Assembly (NCBI GenBank): GCA_900768625.1
Contig: CAAGDO010000298.1
Location: 1-47,006, forward strand
Origin: Bacteroidaceae bacterium
Lineage (GTDB): Bacteria; Bacteroidota; Bacteroidia; Bacteroidales; Bacteroidaceae
DNA: 47,006 nt
Direction of reading: 5' to 3'
Part shown: positions 27,487-36,344 of the stretch, piece by piece
Numbering within the stretch: position 1 is the first letter of the stretch
Layout: each line of letters opens with the position of its first letter
Program-made: the position numbers and the translations under genes
The notes under the pieces: model-generated
The model's input: the letters and a program-made list of their open reading frames with translations, nothing else
Told to the model about the DNA's origin: nothing
The model's database searches: none

Positions 27487-27628
27487 GGAGATGAATATAT
27501 GAAGTGGGGATAAACTTGTGAAAATCAAAGAGGCTGAGAAGAAGTAGCCGCTTGGGAGAAGAAAAGGGAAGAAGGTTGCCCCCTCCGGAATGGGAGGACG
27601 CAACTCTTCGCGTGTTCAGTTTCTGTTG

Positions 27629-28759
27629 TTAAAGTTTGCGTCCGAGACGTTCCACCATCTGCTGTTTCCAGCTGGCAAACGTGTCGTCGAGGATATGCTT
27701 GCGGGCTTCTCTAACCAGCCAGAGGTAGAAGGCCAGATTGTGGATGGACGCAATCTGCATGGCCAGGAGTTCCTTGGCTTTGAAGAGATGGTGGAGATAA
27801 GCTTTCGTGTAGTGCGTATCGACAAAGGAATGGCCCATGGGGTCAACCGGTTCGAAGCAAGTGGCCCATTTGGCGTTGCGCATGTTGATGATACCCTCAG
27901 AGGTGAACAAGCAGGCGTTTCGTCCGTTTCGGGTAGGCATCACGCAGTCGAACATGTCCACACCGCGTTCGATACCTTCCAGAATGTTGATCGGCGTGCC
28001 GACACCCATGAGATAGCGCGGACGGTCCGTAGGGAGGATATCGTTGACCACCTCAATCATTTCATACATCTTCTCGGCAGGTTCACCCACGGCCAATCCA
28101 CCGATGGCGTAGCCCTCCGCTCCGAAATCGCTCATGAAGCGAGCGCTTTCTTTGCGCAGTTCGGGGTAGACACAACCCTGTACGATGGGGAAAAGCGACT
28201 GATGGTAGCCATATTTGGGTTCCGTTTCGTGGAAACGTTTCCAGCAGCGTTTCATCCAGCCGTGGGTCAAATCGAGGCTCTTGCGGGCATAGGCAAAGTC
28301 CGCCGTACCAGGAGGGCATTCGTCGAAAGCCATCATGATATCCGCACCAATGCTGCGCTCGATATCCATGACGCGCTCAGGGGAGAAGAAATGCTTCGAC
28401 CCATCGATGTGGGAACGGAATTCGCATCCTTCTTCAGAAAGCTTGCGTATACCCGTCAAAGAGAAGACCTGGAACCCACCGCTATCGGTGAGCATCGGGC
28501 GGTCAAAACCGTTGAATTTATGTAAACCTCCAGCTTTTTCGAGTACATCAAGACCCGGACGGAGGTAGAGGTGATACGTATTGCCGAGAATGATTTCGGC
28601 ATTGATGTCATCTGTGATTTCGTGCAAATGGACGCCTTTCACGCTTCCCAGTGTGCCTACCGGCATGAATATGGGAGTGTGAATGGTGCCGTGGTCGGTT
28701 GTGATCAATCCTGCACGGGCCGACGAAGCGGCATCGGTATGTTGGAGTTTGAATTCCAT
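27629..28759 (-). CDS. tgt: tRNA-guanine transglycosylase, without the usual zinc cysteines
   Basis: This 376-residue enzyme exchanges guanine 34 for preQ1 in tRNAs with GUN anticodons, on the queuosine pathway. Catalytic residues are visible: Asp92 in MLTDSGGFQVFSL and nucleophile Asp271 in VDMFDCVMPTRNGRN, plus FDECPP and QGCVY/GYAIGGLAVGE for base recognition. The C-terminal zinc site of most bacterial Tgt (CxCxxC plus His) is not intact: the segment that aligns with it reads DPMGHSFVDTHYTKAYLHHL, with only a single nearby Cys301 and His340. The start at 28759 is the conserved one; the longer frame would overlap lon. It follows lon by 76 bases. Confidence 0.93.
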   Translation of the reverse strand: MEFKLQHTDAASSARAGLITTDHGTIHTPIFMPVGTLGSVKGVHLHEITDDINAEIILGNTYHLYLRPGLDVLEKAGGLHKFNGFDRPMLTDSGGFQVFSLTGIRKLSEEGCEFRSHIDGSKHFFSPERVMDIERSIGADIMMAFDECPPGTADFAYARKSLDLTHGWMKRCWKRFHETEPKYGYHQSLFPIVQGCVYPELRKESARFMSDFGAEGYAIGGLAVGEPAEKMYEMIEVVNDILPTDRPRYLMGVGTPINILEGIERGVDMFDCVMPTRNGRNACLFTSEGIINMRNAKWATCFEPVDPMGHSFVDTHYTKAYLHHLFKAKELLAMQIASIHNLAFYLWLVREARKHILDDTFASWKQQMVERLGRKL

Positions 28760-28835
28760 AAAGGGATGATAATCGGTCGTTGGGAGTGGAATGGATAGGG
28801 GAGTCTTTCCTGAGGCGTAGTGTTCAGACGGTTCC

Positions 28836-31331
28836 TTATGCTTCAGAGGAAGAAGGCGTCGCTTGAGCGGCCTCTTCTGTGAGAGCAGCCTGGAGGTCGA
28901 TGGCATTCTCCACCTTCTCTTCGAGCAAGGCGAAGTCGAACACCTCATGCACCTCTTTGACGAAGTGGAACTTGAGTCCACGCACATAAGTCGGATTGAT
29001 TTCGTCAATGTCGCGACGGTTCTCTTCGCTCATCACGATGTCTGTGATGCCAGCTCGTTTGGCAGCCAGAATCTTTTCCTTGATTCCGCCCACGGGGAGC
29101 ACACGTCCGCGAAGGGTGATTTCGCCCGTCATGGCCACGTGGTCGCGTACCCGACGTTGGGTGAGAGCCGAGGCGATGGACGTGGCAATCGTGATACCCG
29201 CCGAAGGACCATCCTTCGGCGTAGCCCCTTCAGGCACGTGGATATGTACGCTCCAATGGTCGAACACGCGATAGTCAATGTTGAGCTTGTCCGCATTGGC
29301 TTTCACATATTCAAGAGCCAACACGGCACTTTCCTTCATCACGTCGCCCAAGTTGCCGGTAAGGGTCAGTTTCGCCCCCTTGCTGCGGCTGACACTCGTC
29401 TCGATGAAGAGAATCTCGCCGCCCACGGAGGTCCAGGCCAATCCAGTGACCACACCAGGGTAGCGATTCCCCTGGTATTTGTCGCGGTTGAAGATCGGTT
29501 TACCCAGCAGTTCCGTGAGGTCTGAGGGCTTGATGGCATGTCCGGCAAAAGGCATCTGCTGATCCTCGCTGGTCGAGGTGAGGAATGAAATCTTTCGGAA
29601 CACCTTGTCAATCTGCTTTTCGAGCTGACGCACGCCGCTTTCGCGGGTGTAGTGTTCGATGATGGCGTCGATGGCTGCCGTTTGGAATTTCACGTCGTTG
29701 CCCTCACCGAAATCATAGGCATGCTTTTCTTTGGGAATCAAATGCTTACGGGCAATTTCGCGTTTCTCTTCGGCCAGATAGCCCTCTAACTCGATGATTT
29801 CCATACGGTCGAGCAAAGGACGGGGAATCGTCTGCAGGGAGTTGGCCGTGGCGATGAAGAACACCTTCGAAAGGTCGAAATCGATGTCCAGATAGTTGTC
29901 GTGGAAGGCATTGTTCTGTTCAGGGTCAAGCACTTCAAGCAAGGCACTGTAGGGGTCGCCATTGTAGTTGCCCGAGCTCACCTTGTCTATTTCGTCGAGC
30001 ACGAACAGCGGGTTGGCACTTCCAGCCTTCATCAACCCCTTGATGATGCGTCCCGGCATGGCCCCCACATAGGTGCGACGATGACCACGGATTTCCGCTT
30101 CATCGTGTACGCCACCCAACGACATTCTCACGTATTTGCGGCCCAATGCTTCAGCAATGCTCCTGCCCAATGAGGTCTTTCCCACACCCGGAGGACCATA
30201 GAGGCAGAGGATAGGCGCCTTGTGGCTCGTGCGGAAACGCAGTGTAGCCAAATGTTCCAGAATGCGTTCCTTCACCTTTTCCATTCCGTAGTGGTCGCGT
30301 GAGAGTACGCGCTGGGCATTGCGGATGTTGAGGTTGTCATCGGTGCAGATGCCCCATGGCAGACGAACGATGGTCTGCAGATAGGTGAGCATCACATTGT
30401 AGTCAGGCGATTGAAGGCTCGTGTGGGCCAGACGTTCCAGCTCACGGTCGAAATGAGCCCGTATCTTGTCGGGGAACTGGCAGAGCTTGGCTTGTTCTTC
30501 AAGTTCCGTCACGTCCTTGTTGCCCTCTTCGCCCAATTCGCTTTTGATATTCTGAATCTGCTGCTTGAGGAAATATTCCTTCTGCTGCTGGTCAAGCTCC
30601 TCGCGTGTGCGCTCCTGGATGTTGTGCTTCAGTTCTGCGTAGCGCATTTGGCGATCAAAGAGCTGAAGAAGCTTCATGGCACGGAGTTTTACATCATGGA
30701 GAGCAAACAACTCCGCGCGTTCGTCCTGCTCAAACGGCAGATTGGTACACATATAGTTGATGATCAACGTCGGATGCGTCATGTTCTCAATGACCATTTC
30801 CACTTCTTCAGCATGCGGCATACCGTTGAGGCGTACGAACTTCAAGAGCATTTCGCGACAGTTGCTCACAATGGCATGAAACTCCTTGTCGGAATCATCA
30901 GCCACTGTCTCATCGACATGGCTCACTTCCACTCGCAGGACAGGGCGGTGGCGTTTGATTCGTTCCACGCGGATTGCTCCAAAGCCATGGATGATGGCCA
31001 CAATTTTTCCGTCGGGTGTGGGCATCATTCTCACCACTCTTCCCACCACACCTTCTTCGTAGAGATCCTCCATGTTGGGGTCGTCCACATCGTTGTCCTT
31101 TTGAGCCAGAATGGCTATGCGAGTACTTTTTTCTAAAGATTTTTTTGCGACAGCCAGACTGGATTCGCGCGTCACGGTCACAGAAGTCACGACGCCAGGA
31201 AAGAGCATCATGTTGCGCAGAGGCATGGCCGGAAGAGAACTGGCGTGAGGCTCGTTGAACAATACGTTCAAATCACCTTTGTAATCGGCTATAACGGAAA
31301 AGGAACGGGGTGCTTCGTCGATGGAATTCAT
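28836..31331 (-). CDS. lon: ATP-dependent protease La (Lon)
   Basis: This 831-residue protein is Lon, the cytoplasmic AAA+ serine protease that degrades damaged and regulatory proteins. The N-terminal substrate-binding domain starts near residue 32 (LPAMPLRNMMLFPGVV). A coiled region around 240-265 leads to Walker A GPPGVGKT (379-386), Walker B PLFVLDEIDK, and the protease domain with Ser710 in KDGPSAG and Lys753 in GGIKEKILAAK. The C-terminus (about 800-831) is Ala/Glu/Ser-rich and variable. A good sigma-type promoter is seen upstream (31533-31563), with a 200-base leader. Confidence 0.96.
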   Translation of the reverse strand: MNSIDEAPRSFSVIADYKGDLNVLFNEPHASSLPAMPLRNMMLFPGVVTSVTVTRESSLAVAKKSLEKSTRIAILAQKDNDVDDPNMEDLYEEGVVGRVVRMMPTPDGKIVAIIHGFGAIRVERIKRHRPVLRVEVSHVDETVADDSDKEFHAIVSNCREMLLKFVRLNGMPHAEEVEMVIENMTHPTLIINYMCTNLPFEQDERAELFALHDVKLRAMKLLQLFDRQMRYAELKHNIQERTREELDQQQKEYFLKQQIQNIKSELGEEGNKDVTELEEQAKLCQFPDKIRAHFDRELERLAHTSLQSPDYNVMLTYLQTIVRLPWGICTDDNLNIRNAQRVLSRDHYGMEKVKERILEHLATLRFRTSHKAPILCLYGPPGVGKTSLGRSIAEALGRKYVRMSLGGVHDEAEIRGHRRTYVGAMPGRIIKGLMKAGSANPLFVLDEIDKVSSGNYNGDPYSALLEVLDPEQNNAFHDNYLDIDFDLSKVFFIATANSLQTIPRPLLDRMEIIELEGYLAEEKREIARKHLIPKEKHAYDFGEGNDVKFQTAAIDAIIEHYTRESGVRQLEKQIDKVFRKISFLTSTSEDQQMPFAGHAIKPSDLTELLGKPIFNRDKYQGNRYPGVVTGLAWTSVGGEILFIETSVSRSKGAKLTLTGNLGDVMKESAVLALEYVKANADKLNIDYRVFDHWSVHIHVPEGATPKDGPSAGITIATSIASALTQRRVRDHVAMTGEITLRGRVLPVGGIKEKILAAKRAGITDIVMSEENRRDIDEINPTYVRGLKFHFVKEVHEVFDFALLEEKVENAIDLQAALTEEAAQATPSSSEA

Positions 31332-31636
31332 TGATAGGAGTTATTCTTTTCGTGTATGAGGAGCAATGGCTACAGGAGGGCAGCTCAGGGTGGGGTGGCA
31401 TCAAAATCCGAAGGAGGGCTCCTCACTTTCTTCCTGAAAAGGAGCTGGAGAAAAATGTTTTCAAATCTTACGGATGGCCTGTTTGAGGCTAAGCGTTTGT
31501 GCCACAATCCTTCGTTGAAGGAAAAACAGCTGCAAAGTTAGCAATTTTATCGTTTGCAGCCAACGGAACGCAGGGCGTTCATGCGGTGTGTTAAGGCGCA
31601 AAGGCCGCTTCAGAGCCAATGGCTACTGTATGTGCA
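31332..31636. promoter_or_regulatory. lon upstream region with promoter at 31533-31563
   Basis: On the minus strand TTGG at 31563-31560, 19 bases, and TAACTTTG at 31540-31533 fit the Bacteroidetes promoter. The leader to the lon start is about 190 bases and shows no clear riboswitch. No gene is seen in this 305-base gap. Confidence 0.55.
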
Positions 31637-32449
31637 TCACTTTGGTTCGTTTCGGAGGGCATCCTGCATGATCAGTCCGGCAAGGGTGAATCCGAAGATG
31701 GCCGTGATGTGCGACAAACTGCCGTTAATCTGTGCTTTCGTGCTATTCCAATCGTGGTCGGCCAGTTCGGGGTCACCCAGGTCGTGACCAGTCGCCAGAT
31801 TCTTGTAGGCATCCGCATCGAAGTCCAGATTCTCCCCCTTGTTGGGGAGCAGTTCGTCGGAATAAACGCACTTGAATTTGCGGGCAGGGAAATGCTGCAT
31901 CTTCTTGAATTTGCGTCGTAGGGCAGCACCCAACGGACAGCCTTTCACCTTCCAGAATTCTGCCACGTCCACTTTCGTGGGATCCATTTTGAGGGCGGCT
32001 CCCATAGATGAGAACAAGCGGGCCTTGGTGCGTGTGGCACGCAGGATGAGCAAAGCCTTGTCCTGCAGCGAATCGATGGCATCGACAATGTAGTCGTACG
32101 TCTCGATGTGGAATTCATCCGCAGTGGATTCCGTGTAGATTTTCTGCAAGGCCACGATTTTCGCCTCAGGGTTGATGCTGAGCAACCTTTCTTTCAAGGC
32201 CTCCACTTTCACCATCCCCACGGTTTTCGTTGTGGCCATGGCCTGGCGGTTGACGTTGGTGATACACACACGGTCGGAATCGACAATGGTCAGATGGCGA
32301 AAGCCTGAGCGCACCAGGCTCTCGGCACACCAACTTCCCACGCCGCCCACGCCAAACACGATGACGCGTTTCTCGCCCAAAGTGTCCATGGCTTCCGTGC
32401 CGAGCAAACGTTCGGCACGATTGTATATGGCTTTTTCAATTCCTTGCAT
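31637..32449 (-). CDS. tcdA: tRNA threonylcarbamoyladenosine dehydratase
   Basis: This 270-residue protein is an E1-like (ThiF/MoeB superfamily) enzyme matching TcdA, which uses ATP to convert t6A37 of tRNA to the cyclic ct6A form. The Rossmann motif is VIVFGVGGVGSWCAESLVRSG, followed by the ATP-binding DRVCITNVNRQ and DYIVDAIDSLQDK, then GAALKMDPTKV. The family-specific GCPLGAALRRKFKKM is present. It ends 305 bases upstream of the lon start on the same strand. A short palindrome of the GAAGTCGTC family sits 20 bases upstream of its start codon. Confidence 0.9.
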   Translation of the reverse strand: MQGIEKAIYNRAERLLGTEAMDTLGEKRVIVFGVGGVGSWCAESLVRSGFRHLTIVDSDRVCITNVNRQAMATTKTVGMVKVEALKERLLSINPEAKIVALQKIYTESTADEFHIETYDYIVDAIDSLQDKALLILRATRTKARLFSSMGAALKMDPTKVDVAEFWKVKGCPLGAALRRKFKKMQHFPARKFKCVYSDELLPNKGENLDFDADAYKNLATGHDLGDPELADHDWNSTKAQINGSLSHITAIFGFTLAGLIMQDALRNEPK

Positions 32450-32468
32450 TGGCAGTTAAGATGATGAA

Positions 32469-32497
32469 GAAGTCTTCTGAACTTTCCTGACGACTTC
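32469..32497. repeat. Short palindromic relic of the GAAGTCGTC element family
   Basis: GAAGTCTTCTGAA at 32469-32481 is followed after three bases by TCCTGACGACTTC at 32485-32497. The two 13-mers are near-inverted copies (10 of 13 pair) of the ends seen at 20613 and 43137, but with no interior. This could be a solo remnant left after loss of the middle. Confidence 0.5.
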
Positions 32498-32562
32498 GAT
32501 TGGTCTATGTGATGTGAATGGTCAGATGATGTCGTGACGGTTCAAGGATGGAATTGCCGCAT

Positions 32563-33285
32563 TCATTTCGTATCCTGCAGGAAGCGGCTGAAATCCTCGC
32601 TGAACGCCTTCATCGACGGATAAAGCGTGTTGGCTCCCTCATTGAGCAGAGCGCTTTCGGGCAATGGCCCCGTGTTGACCGCTACGGTGAAAATCTGTGC
32701 TGCAACGGCCGCACGAACGCCTAAGGGCGCATTTTCAACCACAATCGCCTCCCAGGGCTTCACCTGGGCCTTTTCGAGTCCCATGAGATAGGGTTCAGGA
32801 TTGGGCTTTCCATGTTTCACGTCCTTGCTCGACACAATGAGGTCCTCGTTGAAGAACCCCGGATAATTATGCTGCAAACGGTCAAGGAGAGATTTCTGTC
32901 CGCTTCCCGTCACGACCACGATGGTCAGGCCTGCGGCCTTCACCTGCTCGAGAAGTTCCTGTGCACCGGGCATCTTGGGCGCTTCCTCGCAAGCATTGAA
33001 CAGTCTGCACTTTTCTGCATAAATCTGCTGAATCTCTTCGGGGGTGGCATCGCGATGCCAGTTTCGGCGTGCCAGAATGTTGATGGTCGACATTCCCGTA
33101 CGTCCTTCGTGCATATAAGCTTCCTCCGTTGTCATCTTCAAACCGAAGGAAGTGCAAACTTCTGCCCATGAACGGGCATGGTTAGGCATGGAATCGAAGA
33201 GTACGCCATCCATGTCAAAAAGCACGGCCTTCGGGGTGAAAGCCTCGAAGCCGTGCTTCTTCAGATACTGGTCTGCTGATTTCAT
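32563..33285 (-). CDS. HAD-family hydrolase (beta-phosphoglucomutase-like)
   Basis: This 240-residue protein is a haloacid dehalogenase superfamily phosphatase of subgroup IA. Motif I is LFDMDGVLFDSM (nucleophile and acid Asp), motif II is IVVVTGSGQKS, motif III Lys is in DVKHGKPNPEPYL, and motif IV is AIVVENAPLGVRAA with a Glu-Asn instead of the usual Glu-Asp. The four-helix cap lies between about residues 30 and 100. Members act on sugar phosphates such as beta-phosphoglucose or on riboflavin precursors; the specificity is not readable. It lies downstream of pgi with a strong hairpin between them, so it may be read through from pgi at a reduced level. Confidence 0.85.
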   Translation of the reverse strand: MKSADQYLKKHGFEAFTPKAVLFDMDGVLFDSMPNHARSWAEVCTSFGLKMTTEEAYMHEGRTGMSTINILARRNWHRDATPEEIQQIYAEKCRLFNACEEAPKMPGAQELLEQVKAAGLTIVVVTGSGQKSLLDRLQHNYPGFFNEDLIVSSKDVKHGKPNPEPYLMGLEKAQVKPWEAIVVENAPLGVRAAVAAQIFTVAVNTGPLPESALLNEGANTLYPSMKAFSEDFSRFLQDTK

Positions 33286-33307
33286 GTTTTCCTTGTTTCA
33301 TGGATAG

Positions 33308-33344
33308 GCGGTGGGGACATCACGAGCGTGTGTGTCCCCACCGC
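33308..33344 (-). terminator. Perfect 12-bp stem between pgi and the HAD gene
   Basis: GCGGTGGGGACA at 33308-33319 pairs perfectly with TGTCCCCACCGC at 33333-33344 around an 11-base loop. It lies 48 bases after the pgi stop and 23 bases before the HAD start (minus strand). It lacks a T-run, so it could be a terminator or a transcript-stabilising stem. Confidence 0.6.
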
Positions 33345-33391
33345 ACTTCCTGTTCATTATGGGAAACAATGTAGGGGTTCAGCCGTTAGGC

Positions 33392-34744
33392 TTATTTGCC
33401 CAGACGGGCTTTGATGGCTTCGGTTTCTGCTTCATAGCCAGGCTTGCCCAAGAGAGCGAACATGTTCTTCTTGTAGGCTTCCACACCCGGCTGGTTGAAC
33501 GGGTTCACCTTCAGAAGGAGTCCGCTGATACCGCAGGCACGTTCGAAGAAATAGATGAGCTGGCCCAGATGGTATTCATCCAGACGCTCCACGCTGATGC
33601 GCATGTTGGGCACACCGCCGTCCACGTGAGCGAGCTGGGTGCCGAGCTCTGCCATCTTGTTCACCTCGTCCACGCGCTTACCTTCGAGGAAATTCAGACC
33701 GTCGAGGTTCTCGTCGTCGTGGGGGAAAAGCACCTTGTGCTCAGCCTGCTCCACAGAGATCACGGTTTCAAAGATGGTGCGTTCGCCTTCCTGAATCCAC
33801 TGACCCATGGAGTGGAGGTCCGTGGTGAAGTCAACGGCTGCGGGGAAGATACCCTTGCCGTCCTTGCCTTCGCTCTCTCCGTAGAGCTGCTTCCACCATT
33901 CGTTCATGTAGTGGAGCTTGGGCTGGAAGTTAACGAGGATTTCCGTCTTCTTTCCGTCTGCGTAGAGTGCGTTGCGCACGGCAGCATACTGCTCTGCGGG
34001 GTTCTCTTCGAAGGGAACTTCAGGAGCGGTCAGCTTTTCCATATCGGCAGCACCCTTCACCAAAGCCTCGATGTCGAATCCGGCACATGCGATGGGGAGA
34101 AGACCGACGGGAGTGAGCACAGAGAAACGTCCGCCCACATTGTCGGGGATGATGAAGCTCTTGTAGCCTTCCTTGTCAGCCGTGGTGCGTGCGGCACCCT
34201 TCTTGGCGTCCGTAACAGCAACAATCACCTTGCGGGCCATCTCGATGCCACGCTGCTCCTCACACTGCTTGCGGAGAAGACGGAAAGCCAAGGCAGTCTC
34301 CGTTGTCGTACCACTCTTGGAAATGTTGATGACGCCGAACTTGCGGCCTTTGAGGTATTCGGTGAGTTCGTAGAGATAGTCTTCACCAATATTGTTGCCG
34401 GCAAAGAGCATCACGGGGTTCTTGCCGTCGTTGACGAGCCATTCGAAGCTGTTGCCCAAAGCCTCAATCACAGCGCGGGCACCCAGATAGCTGCCACCGA
34501 TACCAGCCACAACAATGGTGTCGCAGTTTTCGCGAAGCACCTTTGCAGTTTCTTTCAGGTCAGCCAGATGTTCGGGGGTGATGCTGGAAGCGAGGTGCAT
34601 CCAGCCCAGGAAGTCGTTGCCAGCACAGGTGCCTTCTTCCAATGCCTTCTGTGCGGCCTTTACTTGCGGTTCAAGTGCTTTAACGGCTTCGGCTGAAATG
34701 AATTCCACAGCCTTGCCGACTTCCAAAGAAATGTTTTTGCTCAT
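33392..34744 (-). CDS. pgi: Glucose-6-phosphate isomerase
   Basis: This 450-residue enzyme interconverts glucose-6-phosphate and fructose-6-phosphate in glycolysis. Its length matches the short form usual in Bacteroidetes and Firmicutes. The first sugar-phosphate isomerase domain shows VVAGIGGSYLGARAVIEALG, the phosphate loop is ISKSGTTTETALAFRLL, and the second domain carries MGQWIQEGERTIFETV. The C-terminal GISGLLLKVNPFNQPGVEAYK is a pgi hallmark. A textbook Bacteroidetes promoter precedes it (34816-34846). Confidence 0.95.
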   Translation of the reverse strand: MSKNISLEVGKAVEFISAEAVKALEPQVKAAQKALEEGTCAGNDFLGWMHLASSITPEHLADLKETAKVLRENCDTIVVAGIGGSYLGARAVIEALGNSFEWLVNDGKNPVMLFAGNNIGEDYLYELTEYLKGRKFGVINISKSGTTTETALAFRLLRKQCEEQRGIEMARKVIVAVTDAKKGAARTTADKEGYKSFIIPDNVGGRFSVLTPVGLLPIACAGFDIEALVKGAADMEKLTAPEVPFEENPAEQYAAVRNALYADGKKTEILVNFQPKLHYMNEWWKQLYGESEGKDGKGIFPAAVDFTTDLHSMGQWIQEGERTIFETVISVEQAEHKVLFPHDDENLDGLNFLEGKRVDEVNKMAELGTQLAHVDGGVPNMRISVERLDEYHLGQLIYFFERACGISGLLLKVNPFNQPGVEAYKKNMFALLGKPGYEAETEAIKARLGK

Positions 34745-34815
34745 AATTCCTTATTGTAGTGCTTAAAATCTCCACCGAAGTGGGGATTGTGTTTTCTTTC
34801 TTTTCAATTCGACTG

Positions 34816-34846
34816 CAAAGTTAGTGTAATGTGGCTGAAAGACAAA
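34816..34846 (-). promoter_or_regulatory. Consensus promoter for pgi
   Basis: On the minus strand TTTG (34846-34843), a 19-base spacer, and TAACTTTG (34823-34816) match TTTG-N19-TAnnTTTG exactly. The box lies about 70 bases before the start codon. Confidence 0.75.
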
Positions 34847-34886
34847 ACGTTTTCACTGAAATAATGGAGTGGGGAAAACGGTCAGG

Positions 34887-34909
34887 CCTTTTGCTGCTTT
34901 CGCAAAAGG
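34887..34909 (-). terminator. Hairpin downstream of the tRNA pair
   Basis: CCTTTTGC at 34887-34894 pairs perfectly with GCAAAAGG at 34902-34909 around a 7-base loop. It lies downstream of the tRNA-Met pair on the minus strand, upstream of the pgi promoter. An A/T-rich tract with a second weak hairpin is at about 34925-34950. Likely end of the tRNA transcript. Confidence 0.4.
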
Positions 34910-34982
34910 ATACAAAAAAAGAGACTACATATAAAAGTATATATATATGTAACCTCAAACCAATCACTATTTGACTCTAAAA

Positions 34983-35058
34983 TGGTTGCGGAGGCTCGAC
35001 TCGAACGAACGACCTCAAGGTTATGAGCCTTGCGAGCTACCAACTGCTCCACTCCGCG
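34983..35058 (-). tRNA. tRNA-Met (CAT), initiator-like, CCA encoded
   Basis: A full cloverleaf reads on the minus strand: acceptor CGCGGAG/CTCCGCA, D arm with GAGC/GCTC, anticodon loop CTCATAA (anticodon CAT) on stem CAAGG/CCTTG, and T loop TTCGAGT. The 1-72 pair is a C-A mismatch and the 11-24 pair is A-T, both initiator features, so this is probably tRNA-fMet. The anticodon stem has two rather than three G-C pairs next to the loop. ACCA follows position 72, so CCA is encoded. The body 34986-35058 is 73 bases. Confidence 0.93.
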
Positions 35059-35106
35059 ATCTTATGCCTTTGCAATGCGATGACTGCACCGACATCTTTT
35101 GTTTTG

Positions 35107-35179
35107 TTGCGGAGGCTCGACTCGAACGAACGACCTCAAGGTTATGAGCCTTGCGAGCTACCAACTGCTCCACTCCGCG
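35107..35179 (-). tRNA. tRNA-Met (CAT), initiator-like, second copy without encoded CCA
   Basis: The 73-base body is identical to the copy at 34986-35058, with the same C1-A72 mismatch and anticodon CAT. After A73 the sequence is CAAAAC, so CCA is not encoded and must be added enzymatically. It is the promoter-proximal copy; 48 bases separate the two genes. A near-consensus promoter lies upstream at 35228-35259. Confidence 0.93.
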
Positions 35180-35227
35180 ATATGCTTGGGACTTGACCCT
35201 TAGGTCATATCCTCTTGTTTACGGGTG

Positions 35228-35259
35228 CAAAGTTACGACTTTATCCCTATCCTTCCAAA
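35228..35259 (-). promoter_or_regulatory. Promoter for the tandem tRNA-Met genes
   Basis: On the minus strand TTTG (35259-35256), a 20-base spacer, and TAACTTTG (35235-35228) give a near-consensus Bacteroidetes promoter about 50 bases upstream of the first tRNA. Confidence 0.7.
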
Positions 35260-35381
35260 TGAATTATTCGAAATCCGATGAAAAAGAGAGATTTATAGTA
35301 ATTTTTGGATTTTATCATCACATTTTGATAGTAGCTAATCGCATTTTCAAGGTTTGCCCCTGGACGGCAAGTGACAAAGCG

Positions 35382-36284
35382 TCACCTTGAGCCCATCCAA
35401 AGGCAAACCATTCCGAGCACGACGAAGATGAGGTCGATGGCTTTTCCGCGAAGATTCTTCTCGTGGAGCAGGAAGGCTCCGAACACGAAGGAAACGATCA
35501 CGCTGCCTCTGCGCACCATCGATACGATGGAAATCATCGCATCCGGACTCGAGAGGGCATAGAAATAAGCCATGTCCGCCAGCGTCAGGAATACGGAGAT
35601 CAGCACAATGCTCCATTTCCATCGGAAAGGCGTCGTTCGATGGTGGGAAGGCCACCAGATACTCATCAGAACGACCGACATGATGATGGCTTGATAGAGG
35701 TTATACCATCCCTGAACGAAATAGCGGTTCAGTCCCGCACCACCTGCCTCCATGGGGGCCATCAGGAACTTGTCGTATAGTCCGCTCATGGCGCCTGTCA
35801 ATGCTGCCAATGCCAGAAGGAATACCCATCGGTTACTGCTGAAATGGATGCCTTCGCGTTTGCCGCTTCGGCTCAGCAGGAAGAGCGAGAGCAACGACAG
35901 GCCTACGCCGGCCCATTGCCATCCGTTCAGATGTTCGCCGTAGATGAGCAAGGCTCCCAGCAAGGTGAGTACAGGGCGGGTTGCGTTGACGGGTCCCACA
36001 ATGGTCAAAGGCAGATGTTTGATCGCATAGTATCCGCAAATCCAGGAGGTCAACACAATGGCAGATTTCAGCAACACCAGCAAATGGGCCTGCAAGCCGG
36101 CACGGGGAATGATATCCGTCCATCCCGTCACTGAACCGACCACGAGGGGAAGGAACATGGCGGCACACAGGATGGTGTTGATCATCAGCACAGGGAGCAC
36201 GGCATTGCCTTGGAGTGACCGCTTCTTCGATACGTCATAAAGGCCCAATAGGGCAGCAGAGAGAAAAGCTAAGATTACCCACAT
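35382..36284 (-). CDS. DMT-superfamily (EamA) transporter
   Basis: This 300-residue inner-membrane protein has about ten helices arranged as two EamA repeats. The first runs from MWVILAFLSAALLGLYDVSKK to a loop with LPLTIVGPVNATRPVLTLLGALLIYGE. The second includes LADMAYFYALSSPDAMISIVSMVRRGSVIVSFVFG and HEKNLRGKAIDLIFVVLGM. Both halves show the repeat hallmark of small drug/metabolite transporters. The substrate cannot be inferred. The start at 36284 avoids a 29-residue N-terminal lead that lacks hydrophobic character. It is transcribed toward the tRNA genes. Confidence 0.85.
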   Translation of the reverse strand: MWVILAFLSAALLGLYDVSKKRSLQGNAVLPVLMINTILCAAMFLPLVVGSVTGWTDIIPRAGLQAHLLVLLKSAIVLTSWICGYYAIKHLPLTIVGPVNATRPVLTLLGALLIYGEHLNGWQWAGVGLSLLSLFLLSRSGKREGIHFSSNRWVFLLALAALTGAMSGLYDKFLMAPMEAGGAGLNRYFVQGWYNLYQAIIMSVVLMSIWWPSHHRTTPFRWKWSIVLISVFLTLADMAYFYALSSPDAMISIVSMVRRGSVIVSFVFGAFLLHEKNLRGKAIDLIFVVLGMVCLWMGSR

Positions 36285-36344
36285 AAGTGTAACGGTTGAA
36301 AAATAAGTTGTGCAATTGGTGCTTACGTATGATAGTTGTTTTTG

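Noticed and set aside
33311..34696. Plus-strand open frame of 461 codons
   Set aside because: Antisense of pgi; codon bias on the minus strand keeps the opposite frame open.
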